A stretch of DNA of 64,000 nucleotides from the NCBI GenBank assembly GCA_029261995.1, contig JAJDAF010000049.1, positions 1-64,000 of the forward strand, read 5' to 3'. The DNA is from Candidatus Zhuqueibacterota bacterium. GTDB taxonomy: Bacteria; Zhuqueibacterota; Zhuqueibacteria; Oceanimicrobiales; Oceanimicrobiaceae. The notes below the pieces were generated by a model. The model was not told where the DNA came from. It searched no databases and saw nothing but the letters and a program-made list of their open reading frames with translations. A program made the translations under genes and the position numbers. Each line of letters begins with the position of its first letter. Position 1 is the first letter of the stretch. Of the stretch, positions 25,463-34,711 are shown in pieces.

Positions 25463-25578
25463 GTGTGGAATTATCTGATGGATCCTGTGGTATAGTCTAT
25501 GCATCAGGCGAGCCAATTGAGTCTCTGTTTTATCCAACAGGGCGGATGAGATAGATGGGCGGCAAATTCCCATCAGCA
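25463..25578 (+). repeat. Interspersed repeat R2, copy 3 (diverged)
   Basis: Aligns along the whole R2 core but carries CCTGT, CAGG and ACAGG where copies 1 and 2 have CCCCGT, CGGGG and ACGGGG, so complementarity of the arms is kept. The inner ACTCA/TGAGT hairpin is lost. It lies directly upstream of the gene at 25627. Confidence 0.75.
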
Positions 25579-25626
25579 AGAGCGATTTGGGGCATTTTCA
25601 CATAGCCCGCTGGTTGCGATATCCGA

Positions 25627-26553
25627 ATGGCACTCAAACAACTGATTCTGGTCATCCTTTATCCGTTGCTCAGCACCGTTGCTGCCGTGGCGCAGGAACG
25701 AACTGATTCGCGCTTTCTTGAAAGAGTCTCTTTCACCGTCACAACGGCCTATCATCGTAATCCCTGGAACGACTACAATCGTGCTGTGGCGACGGTGAGT
25801 CGTCAAGTCAGGCAGAACACTTTTTTCCTTTATCCAACCGGATTTTATGAAAAGATCAATGGCGATCTCACCTTCAGGGGAGAATTGGGATTTCAATTGA
25901 CAGAAAAGCTCTGCGTGCTTTTTAGCGGACACTTCGGGCAATTGAATTCTGGTTTCGAATTCTTTCCCGAAGCGAGCGAGTTGCCGCCCGAGGCCGGCAG
26001 CAGCCCGGCCTTTCATCAAGAATTGAATTTTGGGGTTCGAGCCATCGGCATCGGGTTGTCATATGAATTCCCGGTCGGGAAGAAGTTGGCCTTGTTACCG
26101 AAGGTCGCATTGGAGCGCTATTATGGCGAACTCGATCTCGCCTGGCGGTTTAGCCGTGTGTCGGTCGGCCCTATACCGGTAGATTTGGGAGAGCAACTAT
26201 CGGCCAGCCTGGATGACGCCACCTGGGGGTTAAACCTAGGGATTGCCTTGAATTGGAGCTTTCATAAGAACATCTCTTTTCTTGCGGGCCTGGAATACCG
26301 GCGAGCCGAACTCGACCAAATGCAGGGCCGGGCCAAGTACGGCGATCAACTCTATAGAGGATTCTTTGACTTTGAAGCAGAACTGGTGCAGGCAGCAAAT
26401 TATTTTGGCGTCAGGAATCTAAATATCGCCGACGCTGAGTTTCACTTGCCGTCTTTGACGTTTCGCACCGCCCCGGGATTGGCCGCCAGGAAGCCAGCGG
26501 CAATTGACTTGAATGCCTTTGGTTTGCGAACCGGAATTCAATTGAGTTTTTGA
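25627..26553 (+). CDS. Predicted outer-membrane beta-barrel protein
   Basis: 308 residues from ATG 25627; no clear ribosome site. A signal peptide (QLILVILYPLLSTVAAVAQ) is followed by alternating hydrophobic strands and short turns typical of 8-14-stranded barrels (GELGFQLTEKLCVLFSG, GIGLSYEFPVGKKLALLPKV, WGLNLGIALNWSFHKNISFL). It ends in GIQLSF, with the terminal Phe of outer-membrane proteins. No specific family was recognised. The lipoprotein gene begins 3 bp after the stop, so the two are probably co-translated and act together at the envelope. Confidence 0.7.
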   Translation: MALKQLILVILYPLLSTVAAVAQERTDSRFLERVSFTVTTAYHRNPWNDYNRAVATVSRQVRQNTFFLYPTGFYEKINGDLTFRGELGFQLTEKLCVLFSGHFGQLNSGFEFFPEASELPPEAGSSPAFHQELNFGVRAIGIGLSYEFPVGKKLALLPKVALERYYGELDLAWRFSRVSVGPIPVDLGEQLSASLDDATWGLNLGIALNWSFHKNISFLAGLEYRRAELDQMQGRAKYGDQLYRGFFDFEAELVQAANYFGVRNLNIADAEFHLPSLTFRTAPGLAARKPAAIDLNAFGLRTGIQLSF

Positions 26554-26556
26554 ACC

Positions 26557-27693
26557 ATGTTTAGACGACATCTCATCATTCTCCTGCTCGCCACGGTAAG
26601 CTGCACCGAGAAGGTCGGCATCGAACCGGGATTCAGTGATATCACGGATTGGGCGCCTGACATGACCGTGGAGCACAATAATTATCGCAGAGTTGAATTG
26701 CATTTCAGTGAACTGCCGCAACTGGAAGTCGAGCGAAATCTTTACCGCCTTTTCGTGCAATTCAGAAAGCCCTCGGAGACGGAGTTTAGAAGTCTGGACA
26801 GCTTGGATCTCGAGTTTCGGAGATGGCTAACGAGTCGATATTTAACTGAACCAGTACTACAAGAGAATACTGAGTATGAATGTCGAGTGCTGGTACAATA
26901 TCGAAACGGCGTTGAACAAGTAAGCAACACGGTTCGTCTTGTGACGCCGGTCGTGAAAGGGCAAATTGTGGACAGCATTGCCTATCCACCGCCGTTTGAG
27001 TGTAGCCACTGTTCGCCGGTAGCATTTGGCTTCAGCGAAACTTCTATTCTTGTTTTAAGCTCCAGAGATGAACTGATTCGTAGCGATCGCAGTACGCTTG
27101 AAGCCACACGATTGCTCTCGGACTTCGTGCCCTCTGACAAATACTCTGCTTATTTTCGTGGTATCACGGTTTATGCAGATACGGCCATTCTGGCCGAAAA
27201 CAGTGCGAGTGAGCCAGGCAAGATGACTGTGGTGCGGGTCAACCTAGCAACGCTCGAGATAGATAAATCTTTGAAAATTCCATTCCCGGTCGAACAGGAT
27301 ATCGTTTACGGACAAATAATTCACTATGATGGCGCTGAAATTTATGTGCTTTGGAATATCATTTCTGCCGCGAATTCCGAGGATGGCCCGAGTCAGCAGC
27401 AGATCGCAAGACTAAATGCAGTGACGGGAGAAGCGGTCGAAGTTTTTCCCGCATTCGACGCCCAGGTAGATCATGATGATGTACTAATCTTTGATGGCGC
27501 CGATTTCCGGATCGCCATCAATGATGACTTTGACAATCGCATCGCTGGCTTTGATCCGAACGGCGGCATCGTTCCGCCTGTCCACCGGAATCCGGTCTTC
27601 AGGTCTCGTCAAGTGGCTTGGGATGGTGACAATTTTTGGGTTTTCGATTATCAAATCGCTTCGTTTGTGAAGCTTAAGCTAGAGGGATTGTAG
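26557..27693 (+). CDS. Predicted lipoprotein with beta-propeller-like C-terminal part
   Basis: 378 residues from ATG 26557, 3 bp after the barrel gene. The start MFRRHLIILLLATVSC is a short lipoprotein signal with Cys16 as the probable lipidation site; the lipobox is loose. Residues about 40-135 look like a fibronectin-III-type domain (YRRVELHFSELPQLEVER, ENTEYECRVLVQYRNG). The rest has repeated strand patterns (RSTLEATRLLSDF, VRVNLATLEIDKSLKI, ARLNAVTGEAVEVFP, VAWDGDNFWVFDY) like a beta-propeller. Location: periplasmic face or surface. Partner: probably the adjacent barrel. No enzymatic motif seen. Confidence 0.65.
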   Translation: MFRRHLIILLLATVSCTEKVGIEPGFSDITDWAPDMTVEHNNYRRVELHFSELPQLEVERNLYRLFVQFRKPSETEFRSLDSLDLEFRRWLTSRYLTEPVLQENTEYECRVLVQYRNGVEQVSNTVRLVTPVVKGQIVDSIAYPPPFECSHCSPVAFGFSETSILVLSSRDELIRSDRSTLEATRLLSDFVPSDKYSAYFRGITVYADTAILAENSASEPGKMTVVRVNLATLEIDKSLKIPFPVEQDIVYGQIIHYDGAEIYVLWNIISAANSEDGPSQQQIARLNAVTGEAVEVFPAFDAQVDHDDVLIFDGADFRIAINDDFDNRIAGFDPNGGIVPPVHRNPVFRSRQVAWDGDNFWVFDYQIASFVKLKLEGL

Positions 27694-27739
27694 GTTGCAG
27701 CAAGGGCTTTGCGGAAAAGCTGTTGATGAGCATTCGATT

Positions 27740-27912
27740 CTCAAGATTGAACTGTTACCGATGCTGTGGTGTTTTGAGGGAATGCAATTCCCGGTTCATT
27801 TGTGCGTGGGGAATTACTTGATGGGCCGCGTGGGATAGTGCATGCACCGGGGCGACTCAAGTGAGTTGCTATTTCATCCAACGGGGCGAGTGAGACAGGT
27901 GGGCCGCGAATT
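27740..27912 (+). repeat. Interspersed repeat R2, copy 4
   Basis: The full form has a leader with GGGAATGCAATTCCC and a core GTGGGATAGTGCATGCACCG onward, nearly identical to copy 1. The left arm is GCCGCGT and no longer matches the right arm ACGGGGC. GGGCCGC occurs at both core edges. Confidence 0.85.
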
Positions 27913-28015
27913 AGCGGCAATGATCTTACGAGGCATTCCTGAAGACGCAATAACAAGTGATTTTCGAAGATTGCTACTGACGTATAAGTTCTAAATTCAT
28001 TTTTTGGGTAGCCTT

Positions 28016-31000
28016 ATGAAGAAAAGTTCAGTTTATTTTCTGACCATAATTACTTCCTCAGTTTTCGCATTGAACGGCTTTGCCTGGGCTCAGGACATTT
28101 CAGTGAATAAAGTCAGGCCCAAAAGAGGCACCCCAGCCAATCATAATATCTTCCATCCAAAACAGACGAACGGGCAATTTGGGTTCAATTATCGCAAGGA
28201 TTTTCTCTTCCGGGGCCCGCCATATCAATACGAAAGATACGGTCTTACGACCATACCTCCTACCCGGATGGCACATCCTGTTTCGAATCCGCAACCACAG
28301 CTCAATGCTTTTCCAAAACATCATCAGTCCGAGGTTTCTCTCACAGGATTGTCTGAAGACTGGGACATCACCTATGAATCGGGCCTGCTGGCCAGCACAG
28401 ATATCGCCACCGATGTCGCAGTCGATGATCTTGGCAACATCTACGTCACAGGTTATTCACACAATCTGCCCCACGGCAGTGATTATTATACCATCAAATA
28501 TAATGCACAGGGCGAAAAAGTGTGGGGACAGCACAGCGATGGCGGCGTCTATAATGATGATTATGCCAGACACGTAGCTGTTGACAGTTCAGGAAATATT
28601 TATGTGACCGGTGAGAGCGTCGGTCCGCGTGGCTATTTCACAATCCTTATGATTAAATTCAACGCGGATGGTGAAGAGCAATGGCGAGTGCGCCATCAAC
28701 CGGAAGATGGAGGATTTCAGGCTGCTTATGTAACCGACATGGCGCTCTCGGACTTGGGCGGGATTTATCTGACCGGCTATTACCATAAGATTATAGACGG
28801 TAACATTTTCACCGACTTCCTGATTGTGAAATATGCAGAAGATGGCCGGCAGGTCTGGATGGACCAGTACAATGCCGGATTTTCCAACAACTCCAACAAC
28901 ACCGCAACTTCTCTGGATATCAGCAGCACCGGAGATGTTTATGCAGCAGGGATTCTTGGACATTGGACAAGTGAACCTCAAGTAGTCACGCTTAAGTACA
29001 CCCGGGACGGCCTGAAAAAATGGATCAGAAAGACACCGATTGAGCGTGCTGATCTGGAGGATTATGCTCTCCTGAAAGCCAGTCCTGTTGCCGGCATTTA
29101 TGTCACCTGTTCTCGCTTCGGAAATCCTAATTTCAGCGTGATTAAATATGACGAAGACGGACAGGAGCGCTGGCAGGCCAGCTATGTTATCCCTGATGAC
29201 AACTTCTGGCAGCCTCAGACGATGACAGTCGATGACTCGGACAATGTTTATGTGTCTGGCTGGGCCGATGCCAACTCCGGACGTCATTGTCTGACCATAA
29301 AATACAATCCAGCAGGCGAGCAGCAGTGGCAAGTCCGCTACGGCGCACCGGAAGTAGAGTGGAACTTCGCAACAACTGCTATGCAAACTGATCGACTGGG
29401 GAACCTCTACGTTGGCGGACACACATGGCAATCAGTGTTCATATTAAAATACAACACTCAGGGAGAGATGGTTTGGTCGTCTGAAACAGATCAAAGCCAT
29501 ACTGACCGGGGAGCGATGGCTTTAAACCACGATGGCGGTGTTTTCGTGGCTGGCCGCAGTACGGAACATGAGGCCGTCAATGAAGAGGATTTTCTCCTGT
29601 TGAAGTTGAATTCGGACGGAACAAAGGCATGGCTGAATACCTATGACGGTCAATATGACGAAAGCAACATCCCGAGTGACCTCAAATTCGATAAAGATGG
29701 CAATATTTACGTTTTGGGACGGAGCTGGGCCACCGGTACAAACAGCGATATCGTTTTAATCAAATATACGCCAGAAGGCGAACTGATCTGGAGCGTCCGT
29801 TATGACAACGAAAACAGCTGGGATAGTGCAGTAATGGCCCTGGACGAAGCAGGTGGTATCTATCTCGCAGGAAGCAGCTTTTCACCGGCAGGATATTACT
29901 GGATTACGCTTAAATATGATCAGGCCGGGTCGCTGCTCTGGCAGGACCTTCGGGAAACTTCAATGAACAGCTTTCCAAGCAACCTGGTCGTTAGCCGCAC
30001 AGGTGATGTATATGTTGCAGGCGACAGGTTCCTAATGAATGAGTATGGGCGGAATTTCCACGTTCTCAAATACAATTCCAGTGGTGTTAAACAGTGGGAG
30101 AAGAGCTACAATCACCGGGAGAATAGTGATGATCGTTTGTCGGATATGGCCATCGACAACCAGGACAATATCTATGTTACCGGAACAAGTGATTACTATG
30201 ATGACACCAGCCGTCTTGAGTATATCACCATAAAATATACACCGGACGGCGAGCAGGCCTGGCTGGCAACAGTTCCGGACGGTGCATCCTGGTACTACGG
30301 TGTTCCCAAATTAGCAGTGGACGGCTGGGGCAACAGTTACATCGCCGGTTACGCCTGGTCTGAAAATAACCCAACTTATTTCATCACCGTCAAATACGAT
30401 CCGGGCGGTCGCACGGTCTGGGAGGAATCAACCGTTCACACGGAGAATCTCCTTCCATTTTATGACATGGTTGTTGGCCATCTGGGACAACTCTATCTCA
30501 GCCGCAGTAGCCTGAACAACAACCATGATCTGGATATTATCACGACGAAATACAGCACTGACGGAACAAAAATATGGCAACAGACGCTCGACTCTGGCTT
30601 AAATAATAATCTCAGAGATATCGAAGTCGACCGGGAGGGTAATTTCTACGTAACAGGTTCAACATATATGAATTGGTGGAATAAGGATAGTGATATAAAC
30701 ACCGTTAAGTATAGCAATGACGGCGAAAAAAAATGGTCCGTACAATATGCCAGCTCCGGGATAACAGCCGATGAACCACGTAAGATAGCAGTTGATGACG
30801 CAGGAGATGTCTTCCTTCTGGCCCACATCTCAGGCGGTACCGGCTCTACCTGGAAGTTATTCAAATACACACAAACCGAAGATGACCGGTCAATGCCTGT
30901 TGTTATCCAGGAACCTGAGCTGATGGCAAATCTGCCCAATCCTTTTAACAACCAGACTATCATAAGTTACAGGCTTCCAAAACCGAGCAATGTGACAATT

Positions 31001-31171
31001 CGAATATTCAATATCCGGGGGCAGTTGACGCTCGCACGGGATCTGCTCGAACAGCCTGCCGGGGAACACTTTTTTTATCTGAATGCAACTGGCTTGGCCA
31101 GCGGGATATACTACTATCAAATTCAAGCTGGTAATTTTTTAAAGACCCGCAAGATGGCACTGGTAAGATGA
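28016..31171 (+). CDS. Large secreted SBBP beta-propeller protein with type-IX-like sorting domain
   Basis: 1051 residues. ATG 28016 directly precedes a signal peptide (KSSVYFLTIITSSVFALNGF); a TTG 12 bp upstream is possible, and no strong ribosome site is seen for either. Residues about 120-960 consist of roughly 16-18 SBBP-type repeats of about 50 residues (DDLGNIYVTGYS ... YYTIKYNAQGEKVW), which build beta-propellers. The last ~80 residues form a sorting domain (LMANLPNPFNNQTIISY, VTIRIFNIRGQL, LASGIYYYQIQAGNF, RKMALVR). The protein is therefore expected on the surface or outside the cell. R2 copies lie on both sides. Confidence 0.85.
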   Translation: MKKSSVYFLTIITSSVFALNGFAWAQDISVNKVRPKRGTPANHNIFHPKQTNGQFGFNYRKDFLFRGPPYQYERYGLTTIPPTRMAHPVSNPQPQLNAFPKHHQSEVSLTGLSEDWDITYESGLLASTDIATDVAVDDLGNIYVTGYSHNLPHGSDYYTIKYNAQGEKVWGQHSDGGVYNDDYARHVAVDSSGNIYVTGESVGPRGYFTILMIKFNADGEEQWRVRHQPEDGGFQAAYVTDMALSDLGGIYLTGYYHKIIDGNIFTDFLIVKYAEDGRQVWMDQYNAGFSNNSNNTATSLDISSTGDVYAAGILGHWTSEPQVVTLKYTRDGLKKWIRKTPIERADLEDYALLKASPVAGIYVTCSRFGNPNFSVIKYDEDGQERWQASYVIPDDNFWQPQTMTVDDSDNVYVSGWADANSGRHCLTIKYNPAGEQQWQVRYGAPEVEWNFATTAMQTDRLGNLYVGGHTWQSVFILKYNTQGEMVWSSETDQSHTDRGAMALNHDGGVFVAGRSTEHEAVNEEDFLLLKLNSDGTKAWLNTYDGQYDESNIPSDLKFDKDGNIYVLGRSWATGTNSDIVLIKYTPEGELIWSVRYDNENSWDSAVMALDEAGGIYLAGSSFSPAGYYWITLKYDQAGSLLWQDLRETSMNSFPSNLVVSRTGDVYVAGDRFLMNEYGRNFHVLKYNSSGVKQWEKSYNHRENSDDRLSDMAIDNQDNIYVTGTSDYYDDTSRLEYITIKYTPDGEQAWLATVPDGASWYYGVPKLAVDGWGNSYIAGYAWSENNPTYFITVKYDPGGRTVWEESTVHTENLLPFYDMVVGHLGQLYLSRSSLNNNHDLDIITTKYSTDGTKIWQQTLDSGLNNNLRDIEVDREGNFYVTGSTYMNWWNKDSDINTVKYSNDGEKKWSVQYASSGITADEPRKIAVDDAGDVFLLAHISGGTGSTWKLFKYTQTEDDRSMPVVIQEPELMANLPNPFNNQTIISYRLPKPSNVTIRIFNIRGQLTLARDLLEQPAGEHFFYLNATGLASGIYYYQIQAGNFLKTRKMALVR

Positions 31172-31223
31172 GATGTTTGTGCTCGACGGGGGACCGCATT
31201 CCTCCGAATGGGCTCGGTCCTCG

Positions 31224-31340
31224 AGGTTGAGTTGTTGCAGATGCTTTTGAATTGTTGGGGAAAACAATTCCCGTTTCGGTGGTGCGTGGGAGATTACCTC
31301 GCGGGCAAGGCTCGTGGGCGATAACTCTCCCATGAGCAGT
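31224..31340 (+). repeat. Interspersed repeat R2, copy 5 (core deleted)
   Basis: The leader is recognisable (GTTGTTGCAGATGCT, GGGGAAAACAATTCCCG, GTGCGTGGGAGATTACCTCG). After GCGGGC it jumps to GGGCGATAACTCTCCCATGA, the distal end, so about 75 bp of the structured core are missing. GGGC-rich words at both ends suggest deletion by slippage. Confidence 0.65.
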
Positions 31341-31431
31341 AAACTGAGCCACGACGGCGGCGGCCTTGCTTGAAGCGCGGACCCAGCACGTCCGTCCTCT
31401 CTCTAATCGAATTTCAGAATACCGAATGACC

Positions 31432-31842
31432 TCATAGAATACGATAAGAGGTCGTTATCTCCGCGGTCTTGTTCACCATGCCGGCCACCGAACAATATGT
31501 GTTCATGGATAGGTCAATCGCCCGCTCGACAACCTTGTCTTTGATGCCATCCCCCGCAACAACGAATTCGAGATGTACTTTGGTAAAGACACGCGGGTGC
31601 TCATCTGCCCGCTCGGCTTCAATGTTGATTTGAAAATCGGAAGGCACAACGCGCATCTTTTTGAGAATCAGCAGAATATCGATACCCGAGCAGGCGCCAA
31701 GGGCGTTGAGCACGGCCTCCATCGGGCCGGTGGCGCCATTGGAGCCGCCGTCCGCGGGGGAGCTGTCGAATGTCATCCAATGTCCGGAATCAGCCAGGGC
31801 CGCAAACGAGCAGCCCTGGATTTGCTTCAATGTCGTTTTCAT
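31432..31842 (-). CDS. OsmC/Ohr-family protein
   Basis: 136 residues from ATG 31842 with AGGA about 10 nt upstream. It has the two family cysteines, in LNALGACSGIDI (residue ~51) and NTYCSVAGMV (residue ~117). In Ohr/OsmC these form the redox pair that reduces organic hydroperoxides. The short N-terminal part (WMTFDSSPADGGSNGATGPM) resembles the YhfA-like branch, whose members may use sulfur-transfer or disulfide chemistry instead. It is cytoplasmic. It sits on the minus strand facing the SBBP gene, with R2 copy 5 between them. Confidence 0.85.
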   Translation of the reverse strand: MKTTLKQIQGCSFAALADSGHWMTFDSSPADGGSNGATGPMEAVLNALGACSGIDILLILKKMRVVPSDFQINIEAERADEHPRVFTKVHLEFVVAGDGIKDKVVERAIDLSMNTYCSVAGMVNKTAEITTSYRIL

Positions 31843-31923
31843 ATTGGGTATCCTGGTTTCGTTTCCAGAGAGCCAACCTGCGTGCTTCCTGAAATGTCTA
31901 ATTGAACATTAGGATCGAGGATT

Positions 31924-32000
31924 GTCATTCCCGCGCGACCAGCATCCATGCGAGATAAAGATCCTGGGTCCCCATGGATTTCCGCCTGTGCTGAAATGAC
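31924..32000. repeat. Decayed palindromic intergenic repeat
   Basis: GTCATTCCCGCG at the left and GGATTTCCGCC...AATGAC at the right give the ends of a common intergenic palindrome type (GTCATTCCCGCG ... CGCGGGAATGAC), here imperfect. It lies between the OsmC-family gene and kbl. Confidence 0.5.
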
Positions 32001-32022
32001 AGCTATTCACGAAGCAGGTGTT

Positions 32023-33198
32023 CTAGATAACACCAACTTCCCGGCCGACTTTTTCAAACACGCTGGCAGCGAAATTCAAATCCTCCGTGGAATGAGTTGC
32101 CGAGTTCATCACCCGGATGCGATCTTTGCCGCGCGGTACGGTCGGAAAGCTAATGGCCATCCCGAAAATGCCGTTGTCAAACAGGGCTTTGCTGAAGGTT
32201 TTAGCTTTGGCCGGATCGCCCACCATGACCGGAGTGATCGGAGTAACGGTGACACCGAGATCAAAGCCGAGCGCTGTGAGCTTCGATTGAAAGTATTTCG
32301 AGTTCTCCCACAACTTGGCGACATAGCCACCTGAGGCGGTCAGGATGTCAACCGCTTTGGTGCACGCCGCCACGTCCGCCGGCGTGGCGGCACTGGAGAA
32401 CAGAAAAGGGCGGGCGCGCTGGCGCAGGTAATCGACGATCTTCTTCTTGCCCGAAACATAGCCACCGACAACGCCGAAGGCTTTGGACATGGTGCCAATT
32501 TCAATGTCCACTTTGCCGTGCAGTCCGAAATGGTCCACGATGCCGCGGCCGGCCTCTCCCATCACACCTTCGCCGTGAGCATCGTCCACCATCACCATTG
32601 CGTCATGTCTGGCGGCAACTTCCACCAATTCCGGCAGGGGCGCGATGTCGCCGTCCATGCTGAAAACACCGTCAGTGATGACCATTTTGCGGCGCGCCGT
32701 AGCAAACTCTCGCAATTTCTCATCCAGAGAAGAGGCATCGCAGTGGGAGAAGCGAACGGTCTTTGCTTTAGTCAACCGGCAGGCATCGATGATGCTGGCA
32801 TGGTTAAGCTCATCGGAAAAAATCACATCTTCGGCCCCCATCAGGGTCGGCACAGCGGCGACGTTGGAGTTGAATCCGGACTGAAATGAGATGGCTGCCT
32901 CCACCCTTTTGAAGTCAGCCAGTTTCTGCTCCAGTTCATTGTGCAGAGACATGGTTCCGGCGATGGAGCGCACGGCAGCCGGGCCAACACCATACTGCTC
33001 AATCGCATCCTGGGCCGCCTGCTTCAGGTCAGGATGATTTGCAAAACCAAGATAGTTGTTGGCACACATATTCAGCACTTTCTTGCCATCGACTTCAATC
33101 CAGGCATCCTGGGCTGTTCCAATTGTTCGAATGGTATTAAAAAGCCCCTGCTCTTTAAGCTGCGCCAACTCATCATCTAGAAAATTCAGGTTTGCCAT
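32023..33198 (-). CDS. kbl: Glycine C-acetyltransferase (2-amino-3-ketobutyrate CoA ligase)
   Basis: 391 residues from ATG 33198 with TTGGAGGA upstream. It is a PLP enzyme of the alpha-oxoamine synthase family that interconverts 2-amino-3-oxobutanoate + CoA with glycine + acetyl-CoA in threonine breakdown. Seen: substrate-side [48 protein letters not shown] with the cofactor Asp, and the PLP lysine in [13 protein letters not shown]. Full length matches Kbl; BioF is the nearest alternative, but no biotin genes are nearby. The usual threonine dehydrogenase partner (tdh) is not in the window. Confidence 0.9.
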   Translation of the reverse strand: MANLNFLDDELAQLKEQGLFNTIRTIGTAQDAWIEVDGKKVLNMCANNYLGFANHPDLKQAAQDAIEQYGVGPAAVRSIAGTMSLHNELEQKLADFKRVEAAISFQSGFNSNVAAVPTLMGAEDVIFSDELNHASIIDACRLTKAKTVRFSHCDASSLDEKLREFATARRKMVITDGVFSMDGDIAPLPELVEVAARHDAMVMVDDAHGEGVMGEAGRGIVDHFGLHGKVDIEIGTMSKAFGVVGGYVSGKKKIVDYLRQRARPFLFSSAATPADVAACTKAVDILTASGGYVAKLWENSKYFQSKLTALGFDLGVTVTPITPVMVGDPAKAKTFSKALFDNGIFGMAISFPTVPRGKDRIRVMNSATHSTEDLNFAASVFEKVGREVGVI

Positions 33199-33235
33199 TT
33201 TTCCTCCAACCTAATGCGGCGAGGCCGCGGGTTTG

Positions 33236-33320
33236 AATTATGGATTACGAATTACAGATTACGAATGAAGTTCAGGATGGCTTGTGGTCATTCGGAACTC
33301 GTAATTCTCAATTCGTAATT
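33236..33320. repeat. Short inverted/direct ATTACGAAT-type repeats
   Basis: GGATTACGAATTACAGATTA with ATTACGAATG on the left and CATTCGGAACTCGTAATTC with AATTCGTAATTG on the right form an imperfect inverted repeat filling the gap between kbl and the flavoprotein gene. Confidence 0.6.
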
Positions 33321-33322
33321 GT

Positions 33323-34711
33323 TCATTGTAGTTTGCCTCTGGCCGCATGCACCGCGACCAAGACCGGATCCCAGACCGGTGAAAACGGCGGTGCGTAACT
33401 TAAATCCAGGGCGGTCATGTCATCGAGGGTCATCTTGTTGTGCAGCGCGGTGGCGAAAACATCGACGCGTTTGCTGACGCCGGCCTTGCCAGCCAATTGT
33501 GCTCCCAGGAGTCGGCGACTGCGCTTGTCATAAACCACGGTGATCGTGATCTCTGATGCGCCAGGCCAATAACTTGCGCGGTCATGCGCCCGCACGGTGT
33601 TGCAGGCAGCGTCAAAGCCGTGTTTCTCAGCCTGCGCCTTGCTCAAGCCGGTCTTCGCAACTTCCAGCCCGAAGACTTTGAAAACCGATGTGCCTACCAC
33701 GCCACGGAAGACGGAAGTCCCGCCGCCAATGTTCTCCCCTGCCACTCTTCCCTGCCTGTTGGCGGTTGTGCCAAGAGGAATGTAGTCCGGTTTGCCAGAT
33801 ACGAGATTCCTGACTTCAACACAATCACCCGCAGAATAGATGTTCGGGACATTCGTCTTTTGCTTCCAGTCCACCAGAATACCGCCGGTTGTCCCGGTAC
33901 GGATGCCGGCGGCAACAGCGACATCAACGGTGGGAGTAACGCCGGTGCAGATCAGAACGAAATCTGTCTGAATCTCACGTTCCGGGGTGTCGAGCTTGAC
34001 CGTTGACACCTCGCTGGCGCCGTTGGCCTGGAAGCCGGTCACGGTTGTCGAAGTAGAAACAGAGACCTCGTTCGAGTCCAGTTCACCACGCACTTGCTCG
34101 ACAATCTCACTCGAAAACCCCTGAAGAATGCTCGGCGTCTTTTCCAGAACCACGATCTCGACACCGCGCAAACGACAAGCCTCGGCCATTTCCATGGCGA
34201 TGTAGCCACCGCCAACAATGGCGCCACGCTTCGGCCGGCGCGTATCGATGAAGTCACGGATACGAATGCCATCCTGCAGCGTCCGAATGGCGAAGATGTT
34301 CTTGAGATCGGCTCCGGGAATCTCCAGTTGATTGGGAGAGGCGCCAAGCGAAACGATGCACTTGTCGTAGTGCCAGCAGCGTTCCTGGTTGGATTCGAGA
34401 TCAACTGCAACCACCTGCCGCTGCACAGGCTTGATAGCCACAACCTGGTGGCGAACCAAAGCCGTGATGCCTCGATGTCGTTGAAACTGCTCAGGTGTGA
34501 GCGCCACCAACTCGGAAGACTCGCGTACCAGATCAGCCACGAAATAGGGGATGCCGCAGGCGCTGTACGAAACATGCGGACTCATCTCAAGAGCCACGAC
34601 TTCCAGTGCCGGGTTTACGCGTCTGGCCTTGCTTGCAGCGCTCATGCCAGCGGCGTTGCCACCTACGACAACCAGCCGTTCAGGTCGAGTTCGGGGATTT
34701 CGTGAGGCCAT
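33323..34711 (-). CDS. CoA-disulfide reductase-like FAD/NAD(P) oxidoreductase
   Basis: 462 residues from ATG 34711. The N-terminal FAD site reads VVVGGNAAGMSAASKARR, the redox cysteine lies in SYSACGIPYFV, the NAD(P) site in AIVGGGYIAMEMAEACR, and the second FAD motif in NIYSAGDCVE. The C-terminal ~110 residues are the dimerisation domain (AKTGLSKAQAEKHGF). The active-site pattern is that of CoA-disulfide reductase / NADH oxidase / polysulfide reductase flavoproteins. The ATG overlaps the stop of the membrane protein upstream (TAATG), so translation is probably coupled. Confidence 0.85.
   Translation of the reverse strand: MASRNPRTRPERLVVVGGNAAGMSAASKARRVNPALEVVALEMSPHVSYSACGIPYFVADLVRESSELVALTPEQFQRHRGITALVRHQVVAIKPVQRQVVAVDLESNQERCWHYDKCIVSLGASPNQLEIPGADLKNIFAIRTLQDGIRIRDFIDTRRPKRGAIVGGGYIAMEMAEACRLRGVEIVVLEKTPSILQGFSSEIVEQVRGELDSNEVSVSTSTTVTGFQANGASEVSTVKLDTPEREIQTDFVLICTGVTPTVDVAVAAGIRTGTTGGILVDWKQKTNVPNIYSAGDCVEVRNLVSGKPDYIPLGTTANRQGRVAGENIGGGTSVFRGVVGTSVFKVFGLEVAKTGLSKAQAEKHGFDAACNTVRAHDRASYWPGASEITITVVYDKRSRRLLGAQLAGKAGVSKRVDVFATALHNKMTLDDMTALDLSYAPPFSPVWDPVLVAVHAARGKLQ

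Noticed and set aside
11813-27912. R2 as a classical integron attC site
   Set aside because: The arms do not carry the RYYYAAC/GTTRRRY core-site pattern at the right positions and no integrase is in the window. Only a looser cassette idea is kept.
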